A DNA stretch of 64,000 nucleotides from Niebla homalea (taxonomy: Eukaryota > Ascomycota > Lecanoromycetes > Lecanorales > Ramalinaceae): positions 434,001 through 498,000 of the forward strand of contig JAHGAU010000014.1 in the NCBI GenBank assembly GCA_019925105.1, read 5' to 3'. Under the pieces are notes generated by a model. It saw only the letters and a program-made list of their open reading frames with translations. It was not told where the DNA came from and did not search any database. A program made the position numbers and the translations under genes. Each line of letters opens with the position of its first letter. The first letter of the stretch is position 1. Shown here piece by piece: positions 23,338 to 35,300 of this stretch.

Positions 23338-24333
23338 TTAATAACGCAACTCCGCCATTGCAAAGTATCCCCTATTCTCAATGACGCCACGATTCTCAAT
23401 GACGGCGGTATACTTGGTCACCCATTGAGGAGAAATGTCGCCCTTCATTCCAGAGCCCTGTCCACTGGGTCCCACGAGCACGCCAGCGCCATTCACACCA
23501 GGACCAAGTAAATCTCGGATTGTACCTGATGGGAGGATGTTGGTGCAGTCCATATGCTCCAAGAGTGCAATGTTTTCCTGCTTTGCAAGCTCCAGTAGCG
23601 CTTTCGGCACTGTGCAGTTATCCTTCAGACTGATCTGATCTACCGCGGGTCGTATTTTTGTTCGAGGGAGGAAGCTTTGTAGTCGGTCCTTGCCAAACTC
23701 GGCAACGCCAATCCGACGAGCAAGGCCCTTTTCCTGCAACCATTCCAGAGCTTTCCAAGTTTTGGTCATGGCATTGAGATCCTCACCCTCACCGGTAGGA
23801 ACATCGCCTGACACTGGGTCATGGCAGTCTATGCTGCTGTCAAGAGTCACACCAGGGAACGAGACTATCAAAAGATCAATCGAGGGCATTTTCAGTTCCT
23901 TGAGCACCACATCAATGGCTTCCCTGGAATGCTGACATCGCTGAGATGCGGAGGTACCGGGTAGAAAGAACAACTTGACCGTGATGTCGTACTGAGCGCG
24001 CTCCTCAGCCAGACCGCTTGATTCGAAGTCGATTGACGGTATATAAAGATTGTCGTTTTCCTTGGCAGTCCACGCTTCGAATGGGATTTCTTGGCTTATG
24101 CTACGACCAGTTGGCTGAGATGGCTGCTTCTCGTTCCTGCCTAAAGTGACAGCTTGTTTCGACGCACGGAAATTTGCCCGCAAAGAATCAACAAGCTCGA
24201 CGTTAGACTTTTGAGCTGTTGGGCGTCTCAGAATTGATGGGCCACTGCTCATAATATTACTACCAAGGTCAGCACTATCTTTGCCAGCAAACTCCCTAAT
24301 CACCCACGAGGTGGACAGAATGAGCTTGGTCAT
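23338..24333 (-). CDS. Glutamate-cysteine ligase regulatory (modifier) subunit
   Basis: Single exon, 331 aa from the ATG at 24333. Homologue of GCLM, the aldo/keto-reductase-fold partner that raises activity of gamma-glutamylcysteine synthetase, the first step of glutathione synthesis. Family landmarks: MTKLILSTSWVIREFAG, the AKR-barrel stretch MPSIDLLIVSFPGVTLD, TKTWKALEWLQEKGLARRIG followed by VAEFGKDRLQ, and RPAVDQISLKDNCTVPKALL followed by LALAKQ-like ELAKQENIALLEHMD. Upstream in-frame codons lack an ATG. Near the C terminus the hexapeptide VIENRG occurs twice in tandem through an 18-nt duplication. It shares its product's pathway with the formaldehyde dehydrogenase gene 25 kb away, but they are not clustered. 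Confidence 0.88.
   Translation of the reverse strand: MTKLILSTSWVIREFAGKDSADLGSNIMSSGPSILRRPTAQKSNVELVDSLRANFRASKQAVTLGRNEKQPSQPTGRSISQEIPFEAWTAKENDNLYIPSIDFESSGLAEERAQYDITVKLFFLPGTSASQRCQHSREAIDVVLKELKMPSIDLLIVSFPGVTLDSSIDCHDPVSGDVPTGEGEDLNAMTKTWKALEWLQEKGLARRIGVAEFGKDRLQSFLPRTKIRPAVDQISLKDNCTVPKALLELAKQENIALLEHMDCTNILPSGTIRDLLGPGVNGAGVLVGPSGQGSGMKGDISPQWVTKYTAVIENRGVIENRGYFAMAELRY
23374..23409. repeat. 18-bp tandem duplication inside the GCL subunit gene
   Basis: The 13-base core ATTCTCAATGACG recurs 18 bases apart, giving two tandem VIENRG units near the protein C terminus. Frame is preserved. Confidence 0.85.
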
Positions 24334-24697
24334 CGTGACAGCTTTTGATTTCCAATGCCAATCGTAACACGAGATCTTGGGCAATTATAGTATCAAAAGT
24401 TGGTCAAACGCATAGCATTCAATCCCTTGAATCATGAAACAGGTCTTTCTGTTCGCTGTGATTGCTGCGTAACATCGCTGCGGCCGGAAAAGATTCAACG
24501 AGAACAGCTCGAATTAGCTTACAAATCCAATCGTTCAACGCTTGCCTGCATGAGGGTCATACGTGCAGATATGATAAAGCATTGACGGCAGGTGAGTGAG
24601 AGCCTCCCGGCTATTCTTCGGCGCTCTCTACACGTCAAATTTATGCCCAATTTCCAGAAGCCTTCCTTCACATTACTGACATATCGATCGGTCAAGG

Positions 24698-25459
24698 ATG
24701 GCTATCAAGTGCGTGTTTCAGTTCGGTTGACAGCTCACAGTTGCGAGTGACTGACATGATAGCAGCTATCTAATCCTGCTCTCTCGGCAAGGCAAAGTGG
24801 TAAGCGCCTCGTCCCCCACCGCCTTGTTGCAGCTCGACTAAGTTTTCCTTCTCTCTCGTCAACAGCGGCTCGCCAAATGGTTCACGACACTGTCTCCCAA
24901 AGACAAGGCGAAGATCATCAAGGATGTCTCCCAGCTTGTGCTTTCACGCCGGACCCGCATGTGTAACTTCCTGGAATACAAAGGTATGGAAGCTACCAAA
25001 GAACAACTCAGGCCAACTGTTTGGCTCACGGCCGTCATAGACACCAAAGTCGTCTACCGCCGCTACGCTTCCCTCTTCTTCATTGCAGGCTGTTCCTCCA
25101 CCGACAATGAACTCATCACCCTCGAGATAGTCCATCGCTACGTTGAGCAGATGGACAAATACTATGGCAATGTGTGTGAGCTGGATATCATCTTCAACTT
25201 CCAGAAGGCGTACTTCATCCTGGATGAATTGCTGCTGGCGGGAGAGATGCAGGAGAGTAGCAAGAAGAATGTGTTGAGGTGCATCAGTCAGCAGGACAGC
25301 CTAGAGGACATGGAGGTGAGTGAAGAAGCTCTGAGGGATGCGGGACTTATTTGAGCGCTTTCGTACCCCTGGCTCCTGATGCCCGCTCGTGTTGGAGGAC
25401 TAATCTTTTGGTGTGAATGGTCTCAGGTCGAAGATGATGGAGTCACCAAGATAATGTGA
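24698..25459 (+). CDS. APS1: AP-1 clathrin adaptor complex sigma subunit
   Basis: Small subunit of the trans-Golgi/endosome AP-1 adaptor. Five exons, 24698-24708, 24766-24799, 24866-24983, 25041-25315 and 25427-25459, giving 156 aa, the usual sigma-1 length. Joined N terminus: [20 protein letters not shown]. The core [19 protein letters not shown] is restored only if the 57-nt third intron (GTATGG...GTCATAG) is removed. Highly conserved blocks: [58 protein letters not shown]. The last intron (GTGAGT...GGTCTCAG) joins DSLEDME to [10 protein letters not shown]. Reading through it would give an unrelated [12 protein letters not shown] end. A textbook sigma-1 protein with unusually many short exons. 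Confidence 0.95.
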
Positions 25460-26416
25460 TGCACAAACTTGCATATCGAAATTTTGGAGTCTTTTGGGCG
25501 GCGAGTCTTTTGGGCGGCCTGTCTTCCTTCCAGCTTGTCGTTGAGTGGAGTCGATGCTAATGCTCAGGTAATCACTCTCTACAGGCAAGCGAGGAAGTTG
25601 TTGACAAGTTGAAAGGCGCTGGCTTCCTCTAGTTTCATGGAGCCTCACGGCAGGATGGTCAACTCATGAAAGACTTGTCAAGTGCCGGTCCGTGCACCTT
25701 TCGAAGACTCGTTCGAGAATGCTTCTCAGCGCCTCTTTGTTGACTGCACTGCGAGACTGCTCACAATTTTCGGTGCATTACGAACTCAAGAAGCACAGAC
25801 AGAATCTTTTGCAAAATGGAAGCTTTGGGCGACAGCGAATCTACGACAGCTCATGAGACCGATCTTATCTGGCATCCTATGATCCTCGCCTATATGTCCC
25901 CAATCATTCGAAAAAGATGATGGGAATGGCGAGAAGGAGAAACGTCATTGGCTGAACTATAATCTGGGCTGACTAACTCCATTAGCGCCGATTGCCTTGT
26001 CGCGAACGGCCATCTACTCATGCTGCACGGCCCCTCTCCGTCATCCTCTGATCCTCTTCATCCCATTTATCATTCATCACAACATGTCATCCAAATGTGG
26101 CCAGAGGTCGCTGGAGGGCTAGACGTTCATCGTCTAGCTTGTCGAGATACAAGAGGCGATATCCAGATATATCAACCCCCCAGCTTCCTATTCAGACACT
26201 CGTGCCAAGACGTAACCTTGGTCGCTCCCAAAGCAACAGCTTTGGACAGCAATTCCAGTAACATCAACATACAGAATTCGCCCACTAGCCACCAATGGCC
26301 ATGTCACGCGACAGCGCCCCAATCAATCTTCTCTAAGCCAAGTATTTGCGCCGTTCTCCCTCCGGCGTCGAGATCATCGCTAACCTAATAAGTGGTCTCT
26401 CTTATATCAGCTCAAT
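25460..26416. other. intergenic, APS1 to MAF1
   Basis: Nearly 1 kb with no supported gene, holding the APS1 3' UTR and the MAF1 promoter. The only structured element seen is a 16-bp tandem duplication close to the APS1 stop. Confidence 0.5.
25487..25518. repeat. 16-bp perfect tandem duplication
   Basis: Two adjacent identical copies of GAGTCTTTTGGGCGGC begin 28 bases after the APS1 stop codon, so probably in its 3' UTR. Confidence 0.9.
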
Positions 26417-27649
26417 ATGAAGGTAAGCGGCACAATTAGTACAAGTTTTACCATGAAGGGGGTAGTGCGCTGACAAGGAGTACAGTATCTACTCGTTAAA
26501 GGCTTTGACGATTTGACAAACGCTCTAAACTTTGATACGCCGGATTGCCGCGTGGTTGGAGGGTGCGATGCATTCACTACCAAGGCAGCAGGTGGAGACA
26601 AGAAGCTATATAAAGAGATTGAACACAGTCTAGAAGAGCAGTACTCATCTCTTCTCAGCTTTTCCGCAGGCCTTCCTCCCCGGCAAGCGGAACAATTTGG
26701 GATCAATCTTGTACGATCCAGCCCATTTGGTTCCCTCAACCAAGTGTCCAGCCGCCGAACGTTCGCCTACCTGATCGCCACCTTGAATGCCAGTCATCCC
26801 GACTATGACTTCTCACATCTACTCCGGCCTTCCGACTTCAGGCGGGAGAAGAGTCTCAATCAAGTAATGAACACGATCGACACCACTCTATATAACCTTC
26901 AACCGCGCTCGACTGCCATTGTCTCGGAAACGCCTCACTGGTCCACTACTCCGCGCGCAAACCTCCCAATGACCCCAACTGGCCGGGAAAGATGGGGTCC
27001 GCGCATGTGGCAGCTGATAGACAAGCAAATGTCGCTTGGCCAATGCAGCATTTACAGCTACGCGCCTGAAGAAGACCCATTTACCTTTGGTGACGGGGAG
27101 GACGAGGACGAGGACGAGACAGCGATTTGGAGTTTAAACTACTTCTTCTTCAACAAGAACCTCAAGCGAGTCTGCTACCTTTACTTGCGCGGTCTGAGTA
27201 TGGTAGGGAGTGCCGACACTCCAGGCGGCGCCAAAACTCCCTCCAGTATTGCGACGGTCAGACCTAAAAGGCCTGCCAGTGGCACCTGGAGTCTGGCTGG
27301 CACTAGCGAAGCAGGCGAGGATACGGGAAGAAAGAGAGCGAGATTTTGGCTGGGCGATAAGGCGGAGAATGCGATTGTGATCGGGGATGATGATGAAGAA
27401 GAAGAGGTGGAACTGCATGCCGACAAGGCTACCGACGAGGATAACGGAACTGAGAGCGAAGCGCACAAGGGCTTCGAAGGCCTAAGCGATACCGCGAGTG
27501 AAAGTCCGTGTCCAAGCAGTGTCAAGGAAGGGCTGAGCAGAGACAAAGCACCAAGTTCTCGAAGAAGTAGCAGCGTTCGTGCCATTTCACCAGGCAAAGT
27601 TAAGGCAAGGCACCCTCCACGCATTACTACTATGAATGATGGTGGATGA
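26417..27649 (+). CDS. MAF1: Maf1, repressor of RNA polymerase III
   Basis: Two exons, 26417-26422 (ATGAAG only) and 26486-27649, 389 aa. The intron is GTAAGC...GTACAG, phase 0. Maf1 binds Pol III and represses tRNA and 5S transcription under stress. Joined N terminus MKYLLVKGFDDLTNALNF continues into the Maf1 A box with PDCRVVGGCDAFTTKAAGGD. The B/C region carries QCSIYSYAPEEDPFTFGD, an acidic spacer (EDEDEDETAIW) and SLNYFFFNKNLKRVCYLYLR. Beyond about residue 240 the protein is disordered, with basic patches (GRKRAR), an acidic stretch (DDDEEEEVE) and many Ser, plausible PKA/TORC1 phosphorylation and nuclear import regions as known for Maf1. The 6-nt first coding exon is easy to miss. Confidence 0.93.
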
Positions 27650-29249
27650 TTTATGTTGCTTGGGGCAGGGATGCCGGAATCTTGAGCGCGGTGTTTGGGG
27701 TTTCAAGGGGCCAGCGAACATGCGCCGGGATGGATATAAGAAGGGCAAGGTAATACTGTTTTGGATGCTTCAACGCTGCTACGTATTACATTCTTCATTA
27801 TTGATATGTTTTTCCCAAAGTATCAAGCTCTGTCTTTACGCAAATGATCATGCTGTCAGCCTGTTCACGGCACCGTGTTTCTCCTCGGATCTCTTCTCTA
27901 CTCACACTCATCAGACTCCTGAAGACTAAAATCCCCATGACCCGTCCAATCCACCACCTCCTCTCCCCAGCCATAGCTTACCCACCCTTCAACTTTCTTC
28001 TCCGCGCCCAGGATCCGCATGGAAATCCATCTCCTGCCAGGGCAGCCCGAAAGAAGTCCATAAAAATGGGATGAAGATTGGTGCCAGCGAAATGTCCATC
28101 ACCCTGCGGTTTTTGCAATCTTTGGCCTACGATCTTTGCCTGCGATTTTGATTTTTTTAAACACAGCGCATGGGATACCCCTATTTCCGTGAATTTTTTA
28201 TCAAATCACATTTCAATTACGCATTCGATAACCCACGCCTTTAGAGTAGGTCAAAGTAGGTATGTCCTATCTTTATACTGCGAAGAATCGATGACCCAAA
28301 AACAATGGGTAAATTTGGGCGGTTGCTTGGTGGTAGATTAGACGTATAGTTTTGGCCCCCGGAACTCGAATTCTTTAGTGGGCTTGGTGGGGTAGCGGTA
28401 AGTTCGTGCGGGAGGGACATTGCCGTGCCTGAACCTTACCTAAGTGGAATTCGGGGGAGTGAATGTGTGACATATAATGTGTCTTCTGGGAACATCATTT
28501 TCAGCTTCCAAGATACGTTGTCAACTTCGTATTGGAGCAGAGTGTGCTCGTGAGCCTGCTATTTGATTCCCCATTAGGTGTGTACGTACTGCTTTTGAAT
28601 GGCAGTTACGGGGCCGGATCGACCTGGAACTCGAGTGAAATCATAAGTATATGAATACTCCGTTATACCTCAACCAGAACAGCTTCATATGATTCAGGAT
28701 TAACACCAAAGCTTCTACGAGTTATGAGGACTGTATACAAGTACTTTGAGTATATCTCAAAGCTTGGTTTTTGAGTACGTAGCTGAAGTGCGATCTTGAG
28801 AAAAAGTTGATGAAATCGATCGCCACAATTTCGGACCCTCTCTCCTTGTGACCCAGTAACAATATGCGAAGATGTGCACATGACAATTCAACCCCCTCAT
28901 TCCATCTTTCAAGCAACTCCATCTGCTTCCTTCTTGCTCTCACCATCCGAATTAAAACTTCAACACCATCGACAGGATTCCGTGATCATTCCAACTCATT
29001 CATCGCTCAGCTCATTTGCTGGGGGTTTTCATGGTGAAGAGGGCAAGTGAATAGCTCCTAAACCGACAGGGCTTCTTTCGATCGAAAAGCCATATCCGAG
29101 CTTCCATCTACTCTGCAACACCTGTATCGAGACTTTTCACCTGTGTACCTGAGAATCTCCGCGAACGAGCTACTCGTGTTCGCCATATACGGATTCCGGA
29201 TCTCTGGTTCAGTCACAACCACGACCACTCGTTCCCCTGAAACCTCGAG
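27650..29249. other. intergenic, MAF1 to oxygenase gene
   Basis: 1.6 kb without a supported gene. Open frames are short and without motifs. It should contain the MAF1 3' UTR and the oxygenase promoter; a C/T-rich stretch precedes the oxygenase start. Confidence 0.5.
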
Positions 29250-30490
29250 ATGGCCTCAGAGAAGCTCTTCGAGAAAGTGCCTCCTTTCCCCGAGGGTGTC
29301 CCAACGGCTGATGTGCCGACGGTTGCGCTGGCCAGCCTCAACCAGAGCGCTAAAGCTGCAGATGCTGCCAAGAGTTTACTGGACGCATCCCAAAAGCATG
29401 GCTTCTTTCTGCTCGACTTACACGGCGATCCAGTAGGCGAGACCCTGATTCAAGAGATCGACGAGCTGTTCGGTGCCTCAATAGAGATAATGGATCTTCC
29501 TGAGGAAGTGAAAAAGAATTACCAGTATGAACTTCCCAAAGGCCTCCTCGGGTAAGTATCCACGAAGTTTGGAGCCATCGCTCTTGAGCTGGGTTGATAT
29601 TCGCTCACCACTCTGTTCCTTGCCTTCCTGTCTCTTCCCTCTACCCTTTTATTCTATCGTAGAATATCCCGCACATCCGCTTTCTCACCCATTCCAGCTT
29701 TAAGCCCCGCGGTGTTAGCTACGTCGAGTCTGGCGAGCCCGACCGCTTCGAATGGTTCAACCTTGCGCAAGACAGCGTCTTCGGCCTCTCGCCGCCCCAA
29801 GCTGCCCCCGATCCCGTTCTCTCTCGTCTTGGGCTCTTTAACTCCTTCCTCCGTCACGGCCAAGACATCGCCTCTGTCATCCTCCGCAGCCTCGCTATAT
29901 CGCTCTCCCTCCCACCCTCAACCTTTACCAACCAGCACCCTCTGTCCAAGCCCTCCGGTACCGTCGTTCGCTGCATCCGCGTCCCCGCTTTCACCGGCCC
30001 CGCAGCTCCACCTTCCAGTATGATCCAGCACACCGATTTCGGGACCATTACCCTGCTCGCCAACATGCTCGGAGGCCTCCAGATCCGCCAGCCACAACAA
30101 AATCGCCAACAGCCTCAACAGGCCGGCGAGACGACCGCGGTTGCTGACGATGACGGCTGGCGCTACATCCGCCCCCATCCCGGCTGCCTGATCGTGAACC
30201 TCGGCGACGTCATGGTCGAGTGGACGGACGGACTTCTCCGCAGCGCCCTGCACCGCGTCAACCACGCCCCCGGCCAGCAGAGCTCCGTCGATCGACACAG
30301 CCTGGGCATCTTTGTCCGGCCCCAGCGGGACGCAAGTATGAAGAGCTTGATGCGAAAGAAGAAGGCGAAGATCGCGAATGGCGGAAACGACAACAACGAA
30401 AACGAGAATGATGATGAGGAGGAGGAGGAGGAAGCACCGACGGTGTACGAGTGGGAGGTGCAGCGCACAACAGCGCTGAGGAGAGACTAA
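29250..30490 (+). CDS. 2-oxoglutarate/Fe(II)-dependent oxygenase, isopenicillin-N-synthase-like
   Basis: Two exons, 29250-29551 and 29698-30490, 364 aa. The intron is GTAAGT...ATTCCAG, phase 2. The N-terminal DIOX_N-type region (VPTVALASLNQ, SQKHGFFLLDLHG, DLPEEVKKNYQ) is joined to the jelly-roll oxygenase domain. Iron ligands are HTDFG (His and Asp) and the distal His in LLRSALHRVNH; the 2OG-binding Arg sits in DRHSLGIFVRP (R-x-S). A Gln-rich insert (QQNRQQPQQ) lies between the HTD motif and RYIRPHPGCLIVNLGDVM. The tail has a basic segment and a run of Asp/Glu before YEWEVQRTTALRRD. Substrate unknown; relatives act on small molecules such as thymine, gibberellin precursors or secondary metabolites. 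No biosynthetic cluster is nearby. Confidence 0.88.
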
Positions 30491-30851
30491 TACCATACCT
30501 AGAATTAGGAGTGGAAGGTACCTCCCATGCCGGAGGTGGCTCTGTAACGGCCGGTGATATAGCTTTTGTGTTTGAGCTTTCTGCTATAGACTATTCGTGG
30601 CTTTGTTAAACTTCAAATTGATCATATACCTTTTAACCTAAACGAATCTGTACGCCGACTATATCGAGTGAAAGCCGTCATCTGCGGCCCCCCCCAACCT
30701 GCCCCCTCATATGACCTTCCGGCAATCGCCGTCAAATATCTTTGCAGCAGGGGAGAGTGGAAATGGAGGGATGGGTTGGGTATACGGAGTTCAGACATTT
30801 GCGAAAAAGAGAGAGATGCGAGCACCACGGCCCGTCGAAATGCTTTAATAT

Positions 30852-30994
30852 GGGATCATATACACGTACACCCCCAGGATATACATATACGCCCCTAAAT
30901 CCCCTGCATGTACACCCCCAAATTCCCTGCATGTATACCCTTTTTTTGCGGGTATATTCAGTAATTCCGGTAATATTTCTCAGCATTACGGAAG
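30852..30994 (+). repeat. left terminal inverted repeat
   Basis: Outer arm of the transposon, inverted relative to 31533-31677. It contains the repeated word CCCTGCATGTA and ends inward near TACGGAAG. Confidence 0.85.
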
Positions 30995-31532
30995 TACTTG
31001 GGAGTATTTTGCTATATACCAAAGGGAATTTACGTATATTATCACGTATATTATTACGGCAATAACGGGCATATTAAATAGGTATTATGGGTAATTCCGA
31101 TGGTAATAAGTAGATAAATAATACGCCGAGGATTACAATAAGAGTAAAAGGACGTTTAATTATTAAGAAATAGGTATATACTGAAACTACCTATATAAAT
31201 CCACCTATCCTTACCACCTTATTTATATTACGAGTAAGCTAAGTTAAAAGGGCCCGATTATAACCGTTTCCGGGCCTTTTATTAAATAATTACTCTTTCC
31301 CTTTTGAATTTAAGCTTACTCCTAATGACTTACCGATAATAGTTTACTTTTAATGGCTGGCTCTTAAACGATAGGGTGGTTAACTTAGTAATCCACTGCT
31401 TTTTATCTACGTTTTAATAAAGTTGACCTTACTTTACTTATATTATTAAGTAAAGGTATAAGTTTTATGGTAATAGTAGGTAATAGGCCTGCCGAATTAA
31501 AGGACGTATTATTTAAACTTTACCAAAAAAAT

Positions 31533-31677
31533 CTTCCGCTATACTAAGAAATACTACCGAAATTACTGAATATACCCGCAGAAAAAAAGGGTATATATGC
31601 AGGGAATTTGGGGTTGTACATGCAGGGAAACTGGGGGCGTATATGTATGTCGCGGGGGTATACGTGTATATGATCCC
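31533..31677 (-). repeat. right terminal inverted repeat
   Basis: Reverse complement of the left arm with scattered transitions and a one- or two-base indel in the T-run. Confidence 0.85.
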
Positions 31678-31685
31678 TTTAATAT

Positions 31686-32314
31686 GACTGCTTTCTGTAA
31701 AAGCCTTTTGCCAAACCAAGCGAAGACGAGGTCCATTCCTGGACTGGTGGTCCTGATGATTTCTGTGCCCCCGGATTGGAATAGACGCCTTGCAAGTACC
31801 TAAAAACCCGATGAACGAACCTGGGCGATAATTAAATAATCAAACGAAGAGAGTCGAGGTGCGGGCAGAATCTCACAGCCACAAAGCGCCAAGCCCACAA
31901 TCAAGTTACTCTGCCTAACGCATCGTCTGATTCGGTAGGTACAGACCCACCGACCGGACTAATACGCTTTGTGTGCTACATTTCGCGGCGCGTCGAGCCC
32001 AATCAGAGCATGCTATCTCTTGGTTCATGGGCCACGTTAAATGACGCTGTAACCCCCGCTAAAAACGAAGCTCCGGGTGCCCCTCCAGGGATAGTATCAT
32101 GCGCATTCAGAATCCTGATACGGTATTATTTGTACTGTCCGGTTCACCTCTTCTACGTGGCAACTTGTGCACCAAGGCTGTAGCGCCGCTTTGCTGCCAT
32201 CCAGGCCAGGCTGCTCTTGCAATTCGAGGCCAATTTCGAGTTTGACCAACAGAAAGTTTCACCGAGAAGCATCGATCGTTGCATGGTCACTGTACGGCGA
32301 TAGCAGTAGCAAAA
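31686..32314. other. intergenic, transposon to kinase-ankyrin gene
   Basis: About 630 bases with no supported gene. It would include the promoter and 5' UTR of the kinase-ankyrin gene, so the transposon lies close enough to influence it. Confidence 0.45.
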
Positions 32315-35300
32315 ATGTCCTCTCTCTGGCCAAGCAGCTCCGGTGCTGACAATTCGATCTCGTCTGTTGCTAGCAGAGAGCCGCGACTCTCAACGCCTAC
32401 CCTTGATTTCATGCAGTTATTACATTCTAATAGACTCGAGGTCTCTTATTATAGAGATTTGGTGAAAGATGAATTTTTCGATACTTCTGCACCCGTGGGT
32501 TCTGGGGGACAGGCTGTTGTGGAATTATCAAGACGCCCGGGGGCTGTCATAAAGCGCACGAGACGTTTTCAACATGGCGACAGCAACCACGTCTTGCGTG
32601 CCGATCTTGCACGTGTGATGCTTGAACTACGCATTCTCACATCGGCTTTTGTTCGCAGACTTGATCTCTTCGTCAAGGTCATGGGCGTCTGTTATGAGGA
32701 ATCAACAGCCAGTCTTGACCCATTTGGTGCCGGTCAATTTCACCTGCTCCTAGAATATTCAGAGCTTGGTGACATGGCGTCTTTCCTTGGGCGAAGTGGA
32801 CAGCAATTGGATACGAAAGTGAAAATTGACCTAGCGTATCAGGTCAGCCGTGGTCTTGTCATTCTACATCAGGACCATATTTGCCATGGTGACCTTAAGG
32901 TTCAGAACGTCTTGGTCTTTAACGGCGATAACGGCCGTTATGTAGCGAAGTTGGCCGACTTTGGGCTCAGTGTACATTTGTATGTTGGTGAACCCCTCGT
33001 GGCTTCGAACAGAGATGTATACTACCCGCCTGGGACGCCGCTATTGAATGCACCCGAGATTCGAAATCGAAACCTAAGTATCACATCGGTCGACATTGCT
33101 GCCGCAATTAGAGCAGAAGTATTCTCTTTCGGCCTCTTACTATGGGAGATCCTCAAGAATGGACAATCCTATTTCAACACGGCTTGGTCGGATACCGCTC
33201 GAGCATCGACACTGGAGTTGGGCACGGAGGAGCAGATGGCGTTCCTATCGACTCTTCCATATAACGGATTGCTGATGCGTGGTGAAGAATTCCTTGTGGT
33301 TCAAGGTCTAGATGAACAAGTCTATGAACAAACTCAACGAGTGTTTCACGCCTCCCTCCAAGATGATCCTCTGCAAAGGCAGCCAATGTCAAAAATTTGG
33401 GAGATTCTCCTGCCGCCTACGGAGAGGGACGGGTAGATCAAATGTCTTTTACAGTACCATATTTTGATACTGACGTCAATTTATAGGATTGATTTCGACG
33501 AGCTTGAAGTATCGGCGAGAATGCTGGACCAATTGTGTCACGGTTTCCAAACCTGGAGCACAACATTCCCAAGAACAGAAGTAAGTCGGTCTTATAATTC
33601 AAATTGTTTGTTTTTCCGCAGTATGTCGATTTCGCTCTGCAATTCGTCTGATCTTTGTTATCTAACAATACTTATCCTGCAGTTTTTGGACTACACATGC
33701 TTGAACCTTCCAGACAGCTTCCAGCGTCGTGGTCTTGACGAACTCAAGATGTATGCCACTTCGTCCTCGCCCTTTGATGACTTCGATGAGCTGCGCGAGA
33801 GAGCCGCTCTAAACTTGGCAGAGTGCCACCTCATCTCGTTCGGCACAGGCTATGATTCGGCAGAAGCTCTTCGCTGGCTGAAGGTGGCAAAATCATACCG
33901 CAATACTTCTCCACTTTGTTTGCGCAGAATCTCAGAGGCCCTTGGGTCTCCTCCTCCTGAGGTCTCCGAAAGGCGTGAGAACCAGCTCGAAGCAAGTCCG
34001 GGGGGAATTGAGATCGAGTGCTGTGCTACCTCGGAGCTATACATGATGAGGAAAATTCAGTCTAGAATCGCGTCTGCAGTGACTCAAATTCGAGCCTTAT
34101 CGCCTGAGGGTCAATCCTGGTTGCACGTGAAATATATTGAAATGCAGGCGACGGCGGCCCTTACTACCAAGATTGGATTTGATATCGTCGGGTCTGCTGA
34201 CATGACAACCTTGGACATTGCTGCATTGCTAGGCGATGATGAAATTATGGGCAGGCTCCTTCCAACTGCTGAAGCTTTCGAGAGCCACGAGGATCAAATC
34301 AATGCATTGCATTGCTCTTGTATAGGTGGTAGTTTGTCTACGATGGAGCTTCTTCTCGACTATGGTACGGACTCCTCGCTCCGTGGAAGCAAAAACATCA
34401 CTGCGCTGCATCTCCTGATCTATATGCCTGCGGACCTTGTTGACAGAGCCGTGAGCTTGCTCATTGCTTACGGCGCCCCTACGGACACTTGCTCCCAAGC
34501 AACCCATTTTCACAAAATGGGCTTAGATCTCGTCGGCACACCTGTCGAATGGGCTGTAATTGCGAGGAACCGTGGCCTGGTCGCCGCACTGCTTCCGCAC
34601 TCCAAAGGTCAAGAAAGAAGCATACTCCGACATGCAATCTCACATGCCTATTACGAAATAGCTGAGGACCTGCTTTCCAACAGAGCCCTGTCCTGTCTAT
34701 TTACCAAGGAAGACTGCCCAATCCTCAATTTCAGTCGGGCTTTTGCACATCTAATTCTTCACGGACGAAATAGCGATCTTGCCGTTGAGCGTACCATTCG
34801 GCTCTGTAACGCGCATGACTTGATACACTACGAAACCATGCTCAGAAGGTGCATCGTCTGTGCAAGGACTCGTTCATGCCTTAAGGCTTTGGAGGTGCTC
34901 TTGGACTTATGTCCCCCTTCGATCGTCAGACAGGGTTTCGAAAGCGATGAACTTGATGAGGTATTGACATCGATCTTGTACACGGCATTTAGACACGCAA
35001 AGTCCAACACGGCTTGGAGGCCCGTTCTTGAGGCCATACTTCGCAACTTCTCTATTGCTGAGCTCAATGAGGTCAGAGAACTGAAGGACCCAGGTTCTGC
35101 TGACATTGTCAGCAAAGCTAATGTTCTCCATACGGCCGTGGTAGAAGGCTGGACCATCGCCGTGCGGGTTTTGCTTGAGAAGGGAGTTGACATCCATCAG
35201 AAGATAGACATGCAAATTCCCATAACAAGTTTTGACATCGCCGCCCAGGCAGGGGACATTGAAATGCAGAAAATCTTATCCGGGTACGACGGCGGAAACG

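Larger units (their letters stand above)
30852..31677. mobile_element. 826-bp non-autonomous TIR transposon (MITE-like), 8-bp target duplication
   Basis: The left arm 30852-30994 and right arm 31533-31677 are inverted copies of about 143 bp, both starting GGGATCATATACACGTA and continuing, with mostly C/T-type differences, to GCGGAAG or ACGGAAG. The element is flanked by an exact 8-bp direct repeat TTTAATAT at 30844-30851 and 31678-31685. The interior is strongly AT-rich with no coding capacity, so it cannot encode a transposase. An 8-bp duplication is typical of hAT elements and is also seen in P and Merlin families; the ends do not let me choose. The transition-biased differences between arms and AT-rich interior would fit repeat-induced point mutation. 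It sits 0.6 kb upstream of the kinase-ankyrin gene. Confidence 0.9.

Noticed and set aside
30732..31065. open frames in the transposon left arm, and similar ones at 31513-31803
   Set aside because: They are translations of the inverted repeats themselves (repeated YTYTP/HVHPQ-like words), not genes.
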